Source: Petunia secreta (Eukaryota; Streptophyta; Magnoliopsida; Solanales; Solanaceae). From it: DNA of 64,000 nt. The notes under the pieces were generated by a model that saw nothing but the letters and a program-made list of their open reading frames with translations, was not told where the DNA came from and did no database searches. The stretch spans positions 18,769,001-18,833,000 of the forward strand of contig JARKIP010000033.1 in the NCBI GenBank assembly GCA_029990175.1. The letters are read 5' to 3'. Made by a program: the position numbers and the translations under genes. Every line of letters begins with the position of its first letter. Position 1 is the first letter of the stretch. This document shows, in pieces, positions 33,201-46,999 of the stretch.

Positions 33201-36200
33201 TTCATTGTACAGGTTCAGATAGAACTTCTTAGAAAAAGAAGTATTCTGATTTCTGTTCAGAGAATTCTTTTTGAATATCCAGATAGTTCTTTGATGATAA
33301 ATGGCACATGTTCAAACCACATTCAGTATACCTTTTTTACTTGAGAATCGGTTACTTCTTTTTTGCTTCACTTTATGTTTACTATGACAGCAAACAAAGA
33401 TGTTTACTTTTGGCGTTTTGACCATTGCAGCATGCATCAAGTTGAGCACTTGCCACCCGCATACAGAGAAACAAAACCTGCATGTATATGGTTTTATCCT
33501 TATTGTAAGTGGACTCTTATTTAGTTCAGTAAATTGCATTTTCTTTTGAATGAAAAAACAGTAGATCACCTAGTCCTCAAATTTAATTTATCTCGGGATG
33601 TTATCTTGGGGCTTCTGTTCAAACTGTATATCTGTCAATCTTTGAAGTGTCTTGGTTTTGATTTACAAAGACTAAGGATTTTACTGAAAATGCTGCTCCT
33701 GGGAAGAACCAGTCTGTTTTATCAGCAGGGAGAATTACACGAACCCCTCCCAAACATTGACTTAAATGCCCAAATCTATGGACTATGGGGATTGCAACTC
33801 CACTTTACTTCTAGCACTGAGGGTGCCAACACTAACTTGCCCTTACACCAACCCCTCTCAGACTTTAAGTGTCAGCATCATGGGGATTGCGGCTCGGTTT
33901 GAAGTCTAAGTTTGCGGGAAGCTTCGTAATTTGGCCTTGTCAATCTTGTTTTAAAAGGAAGATGTTGCAATGTAGAATAGCTTTTTATAAGTAAACCTGT
34001 CTAATATCCATTGTGTAAGGGTTTTCATAGGAGGTTATAAGGTCTTCCATTTTCCACCTATTATCTTATCAATGCTTAGATTATGTCACAGTTTCACCTC
34101 TTATCTTCTTCACTGTAGAATGAAAGACCAATTATTTTCTTGAAATTATGGATCAGTATTTAATTTATCAAAGTAGTGGGCATAGAATCTGACCTCTCTT
34201 CCTGTTTACATGTAGGGTGCTATGAGTATTATACTGATCATATTTTACAATTGTTCTGATCAAGTCATAAATACTAAGTATGCAAGAATCGCCAAGTCTA
34301 GGGAAGCTGCAGCAAGACATGCACGAGAAACTGCACAAGCAAGAGAAAGGTGGGGATTAGTGAAAGATGTTGCCAAGAAACGGGCTTTCGGCTTGCAACA
34401 ACAGTTATCTCGCACATTCTCAAAGAAAACGAGCGTGAAGCAAGGACCGAGAGGTTTCAACCTACCTAAAACTAATGATGAAGTATCCATACCACCTAAA
34501 GGTCCAAGTAGCTCAGCTGCAGCTTCAAAAGCAAAGAAAAAACAACCTAGTGATCTCACAAAAATGATGCATTCAATTGAAAATGAAACCGATGACATTG
34601 AAGGTTTCCATATGAAGATTGGGGATAAGAATATAAAGAAGCAAGCACTCAATGCTAAACAACTGCATACTCGGAGCCAAATATTTAAATATGCATATGG
34701 TCAACTTGAGAAAGAGAAAGCTATGGAGCAGAAAACTAAGAATATGACGTTCTCTGGAGTTATCTCAATGGCAACAGATGACAATACTGAGATCAAGACT
34801 AGACCTCCCATTGAGATTGCTTTTAAAGACCTGACCATAACCCTGAAAAAGAAGCAGAAGCATTTGATGAGGAGTGTTACTGGAAAACTCATGCCTGGGC
34901 GAATTTCTGCTGTTATGGGGCCGTCGGGGGCAGGAAAAACTACATTTCTTTCTGCGGTGGCTGGTAAACTAACACAATGCACGTTATCTGGGATGGTTCT
35001 CATAAATGGAAGGGCTGAATCTATTCACTCGTACAAGAAAATCATAGGTTTTGTCGCCCAAGATGATATAGTCCATGGAAACTTGACAGTGGAAGAGAAC
35101 CTTAGGTTCAACGCAAGATGCAGGTAAATCAGTTGTAATAGACTGTGCATGTTTCCTTTATTATCTTGGATGACACCACTAAGAACATGAGATCCAACTT
35201 CCGTCTTCTGGTTCTGTTTAAGTGGGAGTAGTTTAAATTGTTATATTGCCTTTCATGTACTTTCAAATCCAGTTTGATTAACTTGACATTCTGATGCTCA
35301 TTCTCATTTTATTATTTCCTCTTTATGTCTTTTATTGAACCCTCAATATCATAAAGACTAGCTGCGGACTTGCCAAAGGCTGACAAGGTTCTTGTAGTTG
35401 AGAGAGTTATTGAATCATTGGGTCTTCAGGGAGTTAGAGATTCACTTGTTGGAACTGTTGAGAAGCGTGGAATTTCTGGGGGTCAGCGGAAAAGAGTAAA
35501 TGTGGGAATGGAAATGGTCATGGAACCTTCATTGCTAATCTTGGATGAACCTACATCTGGTTTAGATAGCTCATCGTCTAGCCTACTCCTTAAAGCTCTT
35601 AGACGTGAAGCTCTCGAAGGAGTAAATATTTGCATGGTTGTTCACCAGCCAAGGTATGTGGAGCTTTATATCCCCAATCAACTACCAGTATTTTGTTCAG
35701 AAGTTAACTATGAATTTAGTAGTTAAATCTAAAAACTATACCTACAATTAGTTTTTCTAACAAAACAAGTTACTGTAAGTTAATAGAGCAACTAGATATG
35801 TAGTGATGCTATTGTTTTTGTGCCTCCCAATTTTTGCTCTAGCAATTCTGTTTCTGTTCATAGGAGGAAAAAAAAAACAAAAGTTCTGCGCTGGCTTAGT
35901 TGGCATGCCTTCCGAAATCATGTGATCTTTGAGATATTTTGCATGAACAGAAAGCTGAATTTATTATGTGCACAGAATTTGACTACAGTATGTTATGTGT
36001 TAATAGAATGGTTGATCCTTTTGTTCTTCAGCTATACGTTGTACAAGATGTTTGATGACTTGGTACTTCTAGCCAAAGGTGGTCTTGTTGCATATCATGG
36101 CCCTGTGAAGAAAGTAGAAGAATACTTTGCAAACCTCGGAATCACAGTACCAGATCGTGTAAATCCTCCAGATCATTTCATAGACATCCTTGAGGGTATG

Positions 36201-38202
36201 GTCAAACCAGGTGGAGGTGTGACTGTGGAACAACTTCCCGTCCGATGGATGCTTCATAATGGTTACCCTGTACCACCAGATATGATGCAATTATGTGATC
36301 AGATTGCAATGTCCTCCAAGGGTGTAGCAGCAGCCCCTGAACAATCTTTTTCTGCTGATGCATGGCATGATAAGCGAGATTCTCTGTCTCATAGCTTGTT
36401 GAAGTCCCATGACTTGTCTAATAGAAACACTCCAGGCGTAAGCCGGCAGTATAGATATTATCTTGGAAGGTATTGCATCTTACTTCTCCGGAAATATATG
36501 CATCTAAAACTCTGCCACTTCTCTGGTCCAAGAACGTGCCAGAGAGTAACTGAGAGATTAATGTGTTTGAAATAAACTTCACTTAAGAAAAGCAAAATAC
36601 TCAAATAATAAACGTATAGTACGGCATTGGTGTAACACAATCGTGAAGTTTGTTACAGTTCTCAACATAGTTATGACTACCATACCACGACAGACAGAAA
36701 TAAAGTTGCTAGGGTCGTTGATGTAGTTACTCCACCTTTCCACTTCCAATCCACATTTTAATGCAGTGTGTGCACAGAGGTGGGCATGATAAGTAGTATA
36801 GTAACTAATTACTCATGAAAAACGTTAAGTCATAATAATTAATTAGGAACATAAATTTTTGTCGTTCTATGTGGCTAGATAGAAGTTTAAGATATTTTCC
36901 CTGGAGATCTGTTTTTTTTTTCCCCGGCACAAGTTATTAGATGATCATTTTTAATGTGATTACCATCTTCAGGGTAGGAAAACAGCGATTGCGAGAAGCT
37001 CAAATACAAGCAGCAGATTATTTAATCCTTTTGGTTGCTGGAGCATGCTTAGGGATCCTGTCCAACCAGAAGGGCGACACCTTTGGATACTACGGCTATA
37101 TGTATAGTGTGATTGCTGTGTGTAAGTGGAATACCTGCTAAATTTAAAACCAAGATATCTTCTAGCTGAATTTATTTTCCTTAGATATGGTGGAAATACT
37201 TGATATGATTCAATGTCAGCTGTTTGTCTCGATGAGAGAACAGTTGTGTAGTCACCACATATATACTCTACTACTTGTATTACAACTTACTACGCATATG
37301 CTACGCTTTTCTGTTCCGAATACTAGGAATTCTTATCTATCATTCCTGATTTCCTGTTCTTTCTTGATGAATTGCAGCACTCCTCTGTAAGATTGCCGCG
37401 TTGAGATCCTTTTCATTGGACAGGTTAGAATACTGGAGGGAGAGAGAGAGCGGCATGAGCAGTCTAGCTTATTTTCTTTCCAAGGATACAATGGACCATT
37501 TCAATACTGTTGTAAAGCCCTTGGTTTTCCTATCAATGTTCTATTTCTTAAATAGTCCAAGATCAACCTTTGCCGACAACTACCTTGTTTTCCTCTGCCT
37601 CGTATACTGTGTAACTGGCATAGCTTATGTGTTCGCCATCTGCTTTGCTCCCGGACAGGCACAACTGGTATGTAACATAGTCAGGTTTTTCATTGGCATA
37701 TGCGTAATACTTTTTCCTGATTCTTTATGCTGACAAGCTTCTTCTTCGCCTTCAAACAGTGGTGTGTTCTAGTTCCTGTCGTTTTGACACTCATTGCAAA
37801 CCAGGAACCAGACGATAGTGTTGGAAAATATATAGCAAAATTTTGTTACCCAAGGTGGGCTATGGAAGCATTTGTCGTTGCAAGTGCTCAAAGGTTGGTA
37901 GTTCATGTTCCTGTCTGGTTTCTGTGAACTGCTAGATCATTATATTAAAACATATATCTGTTGTCCCTCATCCCCAACCGAGACCTCTGGTTAAAATCTG
38001 TTTGGTTGTTAAAGTGGTTGAGTTTTATTTTTTGTTTCTCTTCAGATACTCAGGAGTATGGCTGATAACTCGATGTGGTAAACTATTGGAGCTAGGCTAT
38101 GATGTGCATCACTGGAATTATTCTCTAATTTTACTGGCCCTCGCTGGTGTACTTAGTCGATTAATAGCTTACCTTTGTTTAGTGATTATTAAAAAGAAAT
38201 AA
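30280..38202 (+). CDS. ABCG24/28: ABC transporter G family half-transporter, ABCG24/28 type
   Basis: Fourteen exons with GT-AG borders and matching phase: 30280-30503, 30592-30668, 31350-31631, 32417-32480, 32576-32722, 32907-32941, 33431-33504, 34216-35123, 35357-35653, 36032-36469, 36973-37121, 37378-37667, 37760-37893, 38046-38202; 1091 aa. A signal-peptide-like start is followed by a long cysteine-rich extracellular part (CEPGWACG, CPLGAYCP, CSPGSYCP), one membrane span before YNCSDQV, then a cytosolic ATPase with Walker A GPSGAGKTT, Q-loop AQDD, signature ISGGQRKR, Walker B LLILDEPTSG and HQP. The C-terminus has the membrane spans (LLVAGACLG, MFYFLNSPRS, CLVYCVTGIAY). This large Cys-rich N-terminus marks the ABCG24/ABCG28 clade. 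The substrate is not readable from sequence. It looks intact and is unrelated to the neighbouring MULE. Confidence 0.92.
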
Positions 38203-38486
38203 ATTATCATTTGTTGTTGTTAAAAAGGCATAGGTTTAGGGCTTTTTGGCATCTAATGTATATCAGCAAGTTTTTTTGACACTGAATGAGAGAAGGGGTC
38301 ACCTTTTCTACACATGCCCAAGGTAAAGTAACTTTGACAGGAGTAAAGTATGGGATAATGTAAAGTTTGAGAAAAAGAATGCATAATAGGTTCACACTTT
38401 ACACTGAGGGGATGAACTAGATCGACATAGACTATGAAGATTTCTATAGTCGGCCCTTGCTCGGAATAGAGGCATAGCAATTGTTG
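38203..38486. other. 3' flank of the ABCG gene
   Basis: No ORF of note; likely 3' UTR and spacer up to the foldback element. Confidence 0.5.
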
Positions 38487-39213
38487 GAGTTAAACTATGA
38501 TCACTCAATTTTAGTAAATTAACCACCAAAATCGCTTTGTTTTGGTTGGTCCCAAAAAAGTCACTCAACTTAGAAAAAATATCTTCAAAAATAATTTTAG
38601 TCGGTTTTTGCACCGTCATCCACCGTAAGTCTGATGTGGCTTTTAAAAATATTTTTATATACATGTGGGTCACACTTTCTTTGCAATGTAGGACTTTTTT
38701 ATTAGTAATAAAAGACCTAAAATAGGTGATCCTAACCCAAATAATTGATCCGACCCAACCAAAAGAAAATGAGTTTACAGTAAAACCTATGTTTGAATTC
38801 TTTATACGCATAATTCAATATGTCTGCTACAAGTAAAAAGGAATATTTTACAAAATTAACTAGAAGATCTAACATGGGTTTGAATTTTGCGTATAAAGAA
38901 TTGAAACATGGGTTTTATTCTAAACACATTTCATTTGGTTGGATTGGATCGTTTTTTGGGTTAGGGTCGCCTATTTTGGATCTTTTATTACTAATAAAAA
39001 AGTCCTACATGGCAAAGAAAATGGGACCCACATGTATATAAAAATATTTTAAAAAGTCACGTCAGACTTTCGATTGGTGACGGTGCAAAAATCGGTTAGA
39101 ATTACTTTTGAAGATATTTTCCCTAAGTTGAGTGACATTTTTGGGATCAACCAAAGCAAAGTGATTTGGTGATTAAATTCACAAAATTGACTGACTATTT
39201 GAGATTTTAACTC
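38487..39213. mobile_element. Foldback MULE-like element, 727 bp, with 10-bp TSD
   Basis: Two arms of about 330 bp are inverted copies: 38487 GAGTTAAA ... GGTTGGTCCCAAAAAAGTCA ... and its inverse ending TTTTAACTC at 39213. The short centre is at about 38815-38865. Flanks are GCAATTGTTG (38477-38486) and GCAGTTGTTG (39214-39223), a 10-bp duplication with one mismatch. Transcripts through it would fold into a long hairpin. Confidence 0.8.
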
Positions 39214-41131
39214 GCAGTTGTTGTTGTCATTGTTGGACCGACTGACATTTTTCTCCCCATTCATATAATGATCAAGCAAGAAAGAAAATCAATCAAAGGG
39301 CTGATACCCTTATATTTCATCCATTTACTTCAAGAACAATCGATGTTCATCTACTGGTATTCAGGCAATTTCTTAGACCTCATTTGGTTTTCAAAAACTA
39401 AACCAAGGACTAGAAATTGGAGTTATAAGGTACAACTAACAAACACGCTGTTACAATTTACTTTACATAACTTATTAACACTCAATTGCATAAGAGTCTT
39501 TATCGTCTCCTACCTTTTTCTTCCTTATTGTTCAAGGATCCACCTCGCGCTAGAAAATAAGAAAAGAGAAAACGTAAAAGAACCATCGACTAAATGCCTC
39601 AAAATTGGCTAAATAAGGTCAAATAGATTAGTAGATATACGTATAGTCAAAATATATACAAGTTAATCCCGCAAAATAATAAATAATTATGTAGCGTAAC
39701 ATAGTATATTTACCTTTGTGCTTAAATTGAAATATGTTTTTGATAAATATCATTTGCTAACAGATGCAAAATCATATATAGACTGTACCAAAAGTCATTT
39801 ATTATTCCTCTTTTAAATTTAGTGTGTACTAATTACGTTATACTGAAGTACGAATAGGTAGAATACTTACTACTTTGGTACAAAATAGAGAGAATATGAC
39901 TGGCTATCTGACAGTCCAATCAAAGCCAGACCATAGAATCTTTTTAGTATGCAAATGATCCAACTAATAAGATTTTGTTTCCTTAGGAGTACTTGTTTTC
40001 GTGTTTCGGGTAATTACAAAAATATACAAACCTAATACAATATTTACAAAATATAACAACGCTATACCATTTTACAAAAAATAATAATACTTTTTTTACA
40101 TAGCATATACAAAATGAATTACCATACAAATTAGGGTTTTACCATCCCTCCCAACTGCTTCAGTCATAGCAACGGCGCCAGTGGCTGGTGGCCGGTCAGC
40201 CGCTGGCCGGGGGCGACAGGTCGCCGGATTTCTATATTTTTTTTTTTAAGATCTACAAAACGAAACATACAAAAATACACATATATACATATGAAAACTT
40301 CATATAAAAACGTTATTTTGAATTTACATATAGTCAAACATACAATATACAAAAATATACACAAATATACAAATATATACAAAAAAGTGTATAAATTATT
40401 TTATCACTTCATACATACACATACACAAACATACAACAACATATACATATATACACCAATAATACACATACAAAAAGTGGAGATAGATATTTACACACAA
40501 AAAATACAAGGATATACGTATTTTACACAAAAAATACAAATATATACATATTATATACATACAAAAAGGAAAAAAAAAAAAAAAAAAAAGGAAGCAGATC
40601 TGAAATCTTACCGGAAAACCCACTGGAAAATACAAATTGGGCCAGCCCGCTGCTGCACTGCAGTGAGGAGCAGCATCGCTGCACTCCGGCGGCAGCAGCA
40701 CCACAACAACAACGATGGGGAGAGGAATGGCGACAGCAAGGACACCAGCAGCGCTGGTCGCCGGCGAGGTGGGGGGGGGGGGGGACGGCGGCGGGTGGGG
40801 AGAGGAGAGAGAGGGAAATAAATTAGGGTTTTATGTTTGGGGAGGGAGAAATGAGAAAGTGGTATGTAGGGTAATTATGGAAAACTATTATTATGTGTTG
40901 TAAATATGGTAAAATTATTGGTATTTTTTATAATATAACTATTAGGGTAATCATGTGGTATAAATTTTTCTAAAATTAATATAACATTTTTGGTAAATCA
41001 ACTGATTTGATTAGATAAAATGTTTAGTGAAATGTTTGGTTTGTCGTATAAGAAGTAAGATCGACGCACAACTTTATGCAACTTTCGATTGGTGGTGTTA
41101 GACAATGATTGCACTAAGTTATGCAAAAAAG
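39214..41131. other. Intergenic region with AC-rich and GC-rich patches
   Basis: No supported gene. 40260-40570 is a run of TATACA/CATACA-type words; 40160-40225 and 40620-40800 are GC-rich islands (GGCCGGTCAGCCGCTGGCCGG; CAGCAGC runs; a G run of about 14 at 40771). The island may be the core of an old DNA element bounded by AT-rich arms (39990-40140 and 40870-40980), but I could not establish ends. Confidence 0.4.

Positions 41132-41213
<82 letters not shown>
41132..41213. repeat. (ATA)n microsatellite
   Basis: About 27 uninterrupted ATA/TAA triplets. Confidence 0.98.
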
Positions 41214-41367
41214 GGTGTTATATTAAATATTTTAATAAAAATATTGAAACACAAAATACCATCAAAAGTAAGAAACCCTTTAATAATACTTCTTGCATTA
41301 TTATTTATTGTGTACTGTAATATTTTACCACAACACCGTTCTTTTATCCACCATATATATACATACA

Positions 41368-42260
41368 TTAGTTGGAGATGATACTTTCCATTTTCTTACA
41401 TTTAGTGTTTGGTGCTAATCTAATAAATTTTTCTTTTTTTGATAATATTATAAAATACCAAGGTGGCACTACATCTTTAGAAAGAAGAGCAGTGCCAGTT
41501 GCCCTTACAGTAAGAAGGACATACATATTACAATACTTAAGCAAAGTAGTACAAATAGCAGTAGATATTTTCCTAGAGATACTGGTACTAGAAACATCGT
41601 TATGGACTGCTTCAAGGATTTGCTTCGGTGCATTGGAGTAGATTGTTACAGGCTCATAAAAAAATATGGTAAGTCCCTTCTTAGCCAGCAGATGTGCCAC
41701 CTGATTGCCTTCCCTAAACGTGTGCCTGATTAGTGGATCCCCCAACGCTTTTAGCGCGCACCTGCAGTCAGAGATAATATTAGCATACGAGGGAGTGTCA
41801 CTATGTAACAGTTGAAGAACCTCTATAGAATCGGTCTCAATCTCTAATGGATAGAGTTTATTTGTACATGCTAGAGACAAGCCTCGTTGAAGGGCCAATA
41901 GCTCCATGAAAGTGCCAGTTGACCCATTTTTCTTATGGCAATAACCTAAGACCCAGTGACCTTGAGAATCTCGAAAGATTCCTCCAACTCCACCCTGCAA
42001 CGTATTATGCTGAAAAGCACCATCAATATTTAACTTAAATAAGTTGAATGGAGGAGGGAACCATTGAATTGGTATAGTTAAAGTAAATCGTTGTGTAGAA
42101 GTTATTTTAGTGGAAGATATATATTCTAGAAATCTGTTACAAACCAATCTTGGTGATAGTCTTGAATCTGCATTATTTAAATTATTGTGATTTCTATTAA
42201 GCCAAAGATGCCATATAGCAAAAGGGAGGAAGTCTGGCCAAGTGATAGTTTTAGTTGGGG
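41368..42260 (-). pseudogene. LINE relic: RNase H-like domain
   Basis: On the minus strand, from about 42242 the frame reads PDFLPFAIWHLWLNRNHNN, the typical link after a plant LINE reverse transcriptase. It is followed by an RNase H-like domain (RVT_3 type): LNIDGAF, GGVGGIFRDSQGHWV, ELLALQRGL, ETDSIEV, then REGNQVAHLLAKKG. In intact copies the last motif usually has D where this has H (AH instead of AD), so a catalytic residue appears lost. No reverse transcriptase is present upstream. The 3' part after about residue 190 looks like read-through. Best seen as a decayed 3' fragment. Confidence 0.7.
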
Positions 42261-43256
42261 ATCAAATTAGTAATGCTTTCAAGTAGAAGAAAATAACTCT
42301 TAATATATTAGAAAAAGGTAAAATAATATATTTTTTCAATCATTCAATATTTAATGTATATTAATTACACTACTTTGAATTCGTGTTGCATAAAGCTTAC
42401 ATAAAAATTTTCTTTAAATTAATTTCAGCGTTCGAATGCGAAATCTTCAATTAAGGATGAACAATCTCATAAATTCACAAATTCACAAATTCGGTCATGC
42501 TAATAAAGAGGTTCATTAGGGTGTCCTAACTTCATTCCTTTCCCAAAAAAAAAAAGAGTATAACTAATATACACCAACGGTGTAAACATCTTTTTTTACA
42601 CTATCGATTAATTTAAAGCATGTTATAAGTGAACTTTAAAGAATTCTTACTTGATTCACCAATATTTAAGCTTCAATTATGCCAATGATTTGACCAAATC
42701 GGTTTCCTTCCATTATTGTTCAAGATATCAATTATATGCTAATTTTTGCTATTATTATTTTGAATGTCAATTCTTCAATCGTAACATAAACCATTGATCA
42801 ATTTTCTGAGATAGATTAGCTATTTACAGGAAGTATTAGGCTTGAGAATTAAAACAAGTAAGAATTCTTGAAAGTTTACCTGTAATATGCTTTAAATTAC
42901 CCGACAGTGTAAATAAAAATTTACACCGTAGTTAAACTTCAAAAAAAAAATTTAATATTATATAAATCTAAATTAATCGGCACAATAGGAAAAAAAAGAA
43001 GAAGAGGTGTGAGCTGCGTTTTGGTGAGACATTTAGCGGGAAAACGAAAAAAAAAAAAAGAAAAGAGAAAAGCATGTAGGACACGTGTCAAAAGACAAAG
43101 AGACGTAACAAGTAACAACTCAACATAGCGGACTCCAAACGTAATATATGTCATGTTTCACAAAAACAGAACTGACAGCAACATATAACTCCTTTGGATT
43201 CCGTCCCATATATGTACATTTTTGTAACTCCTCCCCTCACTCACTACAATTGACTA
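42261..43256. other. Intergenic region and 5' flank of the TRF-like gene
   Basis: AT-rich, no supported gene. 43000-43256 has A-runs and then a CT-rich leader (CTCCTCCCCTCACTCACTAC) before the predicted ATG, consistent with promoter and 5' UTR. Confidence 0.45.
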
Positions 43257-46200
43257 ATGAATCAGGTTAGTATTATACATTATTACATTCTCAATTTTGT
43301 TTAAAAATTGTGTAATGTACTTGTTAATTTACTTGTATTTTGTACTTTAAGTTAATGATGGACTGAAAAAGGGCCATGCATGTGTAAATTTTTGCTGATT
43401 TTTTGTTAATTTGGTAGTTTTTGGTTTTAATTGTATAAATGGTGCAAGAAAGATGCGACCTTTTTTGATAGTAGACATCTTGTCAACTTCTGTTAATGCT
43501 TGAAAGATTAAAAGATTCCCACCATTTTAATTTGTGTCGTATTTGACTAGGCACGAAGTTTATGAACAAAATGAAGGATTTTTACAATTGTGGTCTTTAA
43601 TATGTCCATTGTCGGTTGAATTTCGAACTGTGTGCCACAGGCCCTGGTAATTTCCCGGTTATAGAAAAAGTGTGTCGTTAAGATTTCAAACACGCGATAG
43701 AATTTGTTTGAGTGTAAAAGAAATAGGAGGTTTCTCAAGGTAGAGGTAGGGTCTGCGTACACCCCACCATCCTACACCCCACTAGCGAGATCAAACTAGG
43801 TGGTATGCTGTTGTTATTGTTGGTGAAATTGGAAGGTTGAGTTGAATTGTTTACTAGTTCAGAAAGGATCGTTCTTTTTGTAACAAACTAAAAAGAAAAT
43901 GAGAATGGTGTCTCATAAACGGGAATGGAGGGGGTGATAGATTAAAAGAATTAGCTCATGAAAACCCATGTGAAGTGTACTCTTCTCTTGGTATTATGGA
44001 GAGCTTGAGTCTGTTAGGAAGTCTCGGGTTCCTGAGTACATGGTGTTTAGGTATGTGTTGAAAGCGTTTCCGTTTCTGGGGCAGCGCTGCTTGACTTGTG
44101 TTTTCCTATTTCCACCCCTAGATATTAAGCTCTCTTCGAGATTGTTTCCTTTTCTGGGATGCATGGCTCAACTCGTGTTTTCATTCAAAGACATTCCTTA
44201 TAAGGTTGAAATCTCTCAATCAAGAGCCTCTTTTGTTTGGCTGAATAATGGGAGCGCTGCTATTCCCTACTCATATGCTTGAAAATGTTGAATCTAATGT
44301 TACCTAATAAGTTGATTGCGTTGGTGCGTGGAAGGGAACAACTTTGTAATCCACTAGAGGGGTAAACAAAGCCTTGATAAAGGTAATGAGTTTTTCCTCT
44401 AATATGGAGAAACATGAAATGCTTAAAATTGTAAAACAACTAAGAACATGCTATTTGAATCACATTAGTTTAGATAAATTGGATTTGAAGACAATAATAC
44501 TTTGTTAAAAGGTAAAACAGAAGAATAATAAAAAAGGCTTGCTAATTACTGTTCAAATATTGCTGTCATCTTGTTCCCTAAATGTGTTACAGAGTTCACG
44601 ATTGGTAGGTGTATTAGTAAATCAGGATAACTATAGATGAATCATTTGTGATGATTAACTGATTCTATGGTTAATTGGTACAACCGTACAAGGCTTCTTG
44701 ACTTTTTAAGTCGAATTATGAATTTTGTTGGTCCTGATTCAAGTTTGTCAGGCCAGTTCAAAGATCTTTGCACTTTTTTCTCATTAAAACTTCTAGTTTT
44801 GTTTAGTTATATTTTTCTTATGTCCTTTTAAAGATTTATCAGGTTAAAAACATTTGCTTAATAAATATTCCAGAATAACCTTACTTCCCTAAATACTGTC
44901 ACTTGATGTGCAACCTGCCGACACAGTGTCACTGAGAAAATGCAAATGCTTTCTCTGGTTGTGACTGGTGAGATATAAAGAAATAAGAGAAGAGATTGAA
45001 ATAATGTATTTAGACAGCTATCATTTGCCTAAATGCTTTTATAGGCACATATTAGACACTTGTCCAATGTGGGACATTAGTACTTCACTACTTCTATGCA
45101 TATGTAACCAAGTCTGCGAATTATCTACTGTAATCCCTCACCCCCCCCCCCCCCCCCCCCCACCACCACCAAACAAAAAAAAATTAGTCCGAGTAATTAT
45201 CTGAAATCTAACATTTGTTTACGGCTGTTGGCAGAATCCAGTGTATCGAAGTTGTTCCAGACAGAATTCGGCATATCGAAGTGGTTTTACTTCTCTTGGG
45301 GTCTGGTTTGATGAATCAGGTTACTAACCAACTGTGATGTATTTTCAACATTATGATGTGTGAAATGTTCCAATTTTTAAGTCCCAAGCTACTTATTTTT
45401 TACTTCTTATGAACTACTATACTACTTGTTAATATGCTTTGGTCTTCCTACTGTCTTGCTTGATCTGATTCAGGTTCTTTCTTCTGCTTATGATTGATAC
45501 AATATACTTTATAGGCTTTTCTCATTAGCTTGCATTACTAATTTATTGTGATCTAAGGAAGTCATTATTGTGTTCTTTCTTGTCAAATCCAGATGAATAT
45601 GAAATATTCATACATTGATTGTTCTATTTTGGGATTTAAGGGCAGCCGGAGTTATGCCTATTTTGACGGTAACTTAGATTGACGAAGGCGGTAAGTTTGA
45701 CAGCCCAAACTTGCATTGGAATTCTAATAGGCTGTTCCCGTGCCACAGTATATGTGGTTCCGAGCTAATTACCTATGTAGGAAGTAATTATTCAGTTTAA
45801 ATAGTTCATGGGTGACCCCATTAAATCAAAATTCTTAATGAAAGAAAGATGCTGAACAGCTTACCTAGTCAAATACTTTCTATATAGCTTCTTATTTGTG
45901 TCGTGATAGTATCAGCTATTGAGTTCTTGTGATTTTAGGTTGGCTAATTCGGTACTCTATTGTAGGGGCATGGATTGTATGTAATCTAAAATCTGATTTT
46001 ATTTATCCTTTTCTGCAAGTCAACTAGAAATAAACTTCATTCCTCAAGATGTGCGCATAATGCCACTCGTGTGACAGAACAACTTGAGTAATTCCTGCAG
46101 GTTGATTCCAATTTTCTACTTTTCCACCTTAAGAAGGGAAAAAAACTCAATCCTCTTGAAGTGTGACTCTCATGTCCTGCGACCAGCATATCTCATAAAG

Positions 46201-46937
46201 AGAATTGTTTGCAACATTTCTTGCTTATTTTTTTACATTCTTTGTGGCAATGTGATGACCTTAGCTCATAGAAGATGAACTACTTGTTCACGAAGATGAT
46301 ACAATTTACATCTTGCCATATCTTAATTATAAAAAAGAAAAAGAAAAGATGATACCATTTATGCTATATGTTGATTTTAGAACCCCATGCCGATCATTCT
46401 TCAGTCTCTGGTGTCGTGTGCTTTGATGAGAAGAGGGTGATAAAGGGCATGGAAAGGGAAAGTTTTTTGTACAGTATAGGTATGTCGTCTTTTTATTTAT
46501 TTTTAAATAAATCTCGGGAAGATAGTTGCTTTGGCATATAGTATAATGTGTAATGTAGCCATTTTATCTTAAAGTTTTACATGTGCTCTTGTACCTATGA
46601 TAATGCTATGATCCCTTCTAATAGTTCATTTTTGTGATTCTCAGATTCCAGTATTGCTCGGAAAAGGGAAGGTGGAATTAACCAAGAAGTATGTGACCTT
46701 CCCTTTTGGTAAATTGTTATTTTTTTACATAATCAAATATGATACTCAATCTAGTTATTAATTCTATATGCATAGAAATTTTCCTCATCTATTGTCAACA
46801 GTTTTTAGCCCATGTAATTTTTTTACTTTCCTAGCTTTGGCCAAATCAGGAATTTAACTTTGGTCACAAGTTTATTCTCCCCCATCTTTACATATAAAAC
46901 TTCAAACGAAAGCTTTCGTGTGTGTGTGTGTATATTA

Positions 46938-46999
<62 letters not shown>

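Noticed and set aside
30280..38202. ABCG gene as a string of broken fragments (pseudogene)
   Set aside because: All fourteen exons join in phase with GT-AG borders into a 1091-residue protein with every ATPase motif, so it reads as intact.
41105..41368. Poly-Ile / poly-Tyr ORFs
   Set aside because: Artefacts of the ATA microsatellite; the same applies to the poly-Tyr ORF at 46860-47042.
44040..44282. 80-codon ORF with hydrophobic stretches
   Set aside because: Lies in the predicted intron of the TRF-like gene, has no recognisable domain or promoter, and ends by chance stop.
46258..46380. Possible exon reading LIEDELLVHEDDTIYILP in the TRF-like gene
   Set aside because: It has an acceptor before it but no usable donor, and skipping it keeps the phase between 45319 and 46381.
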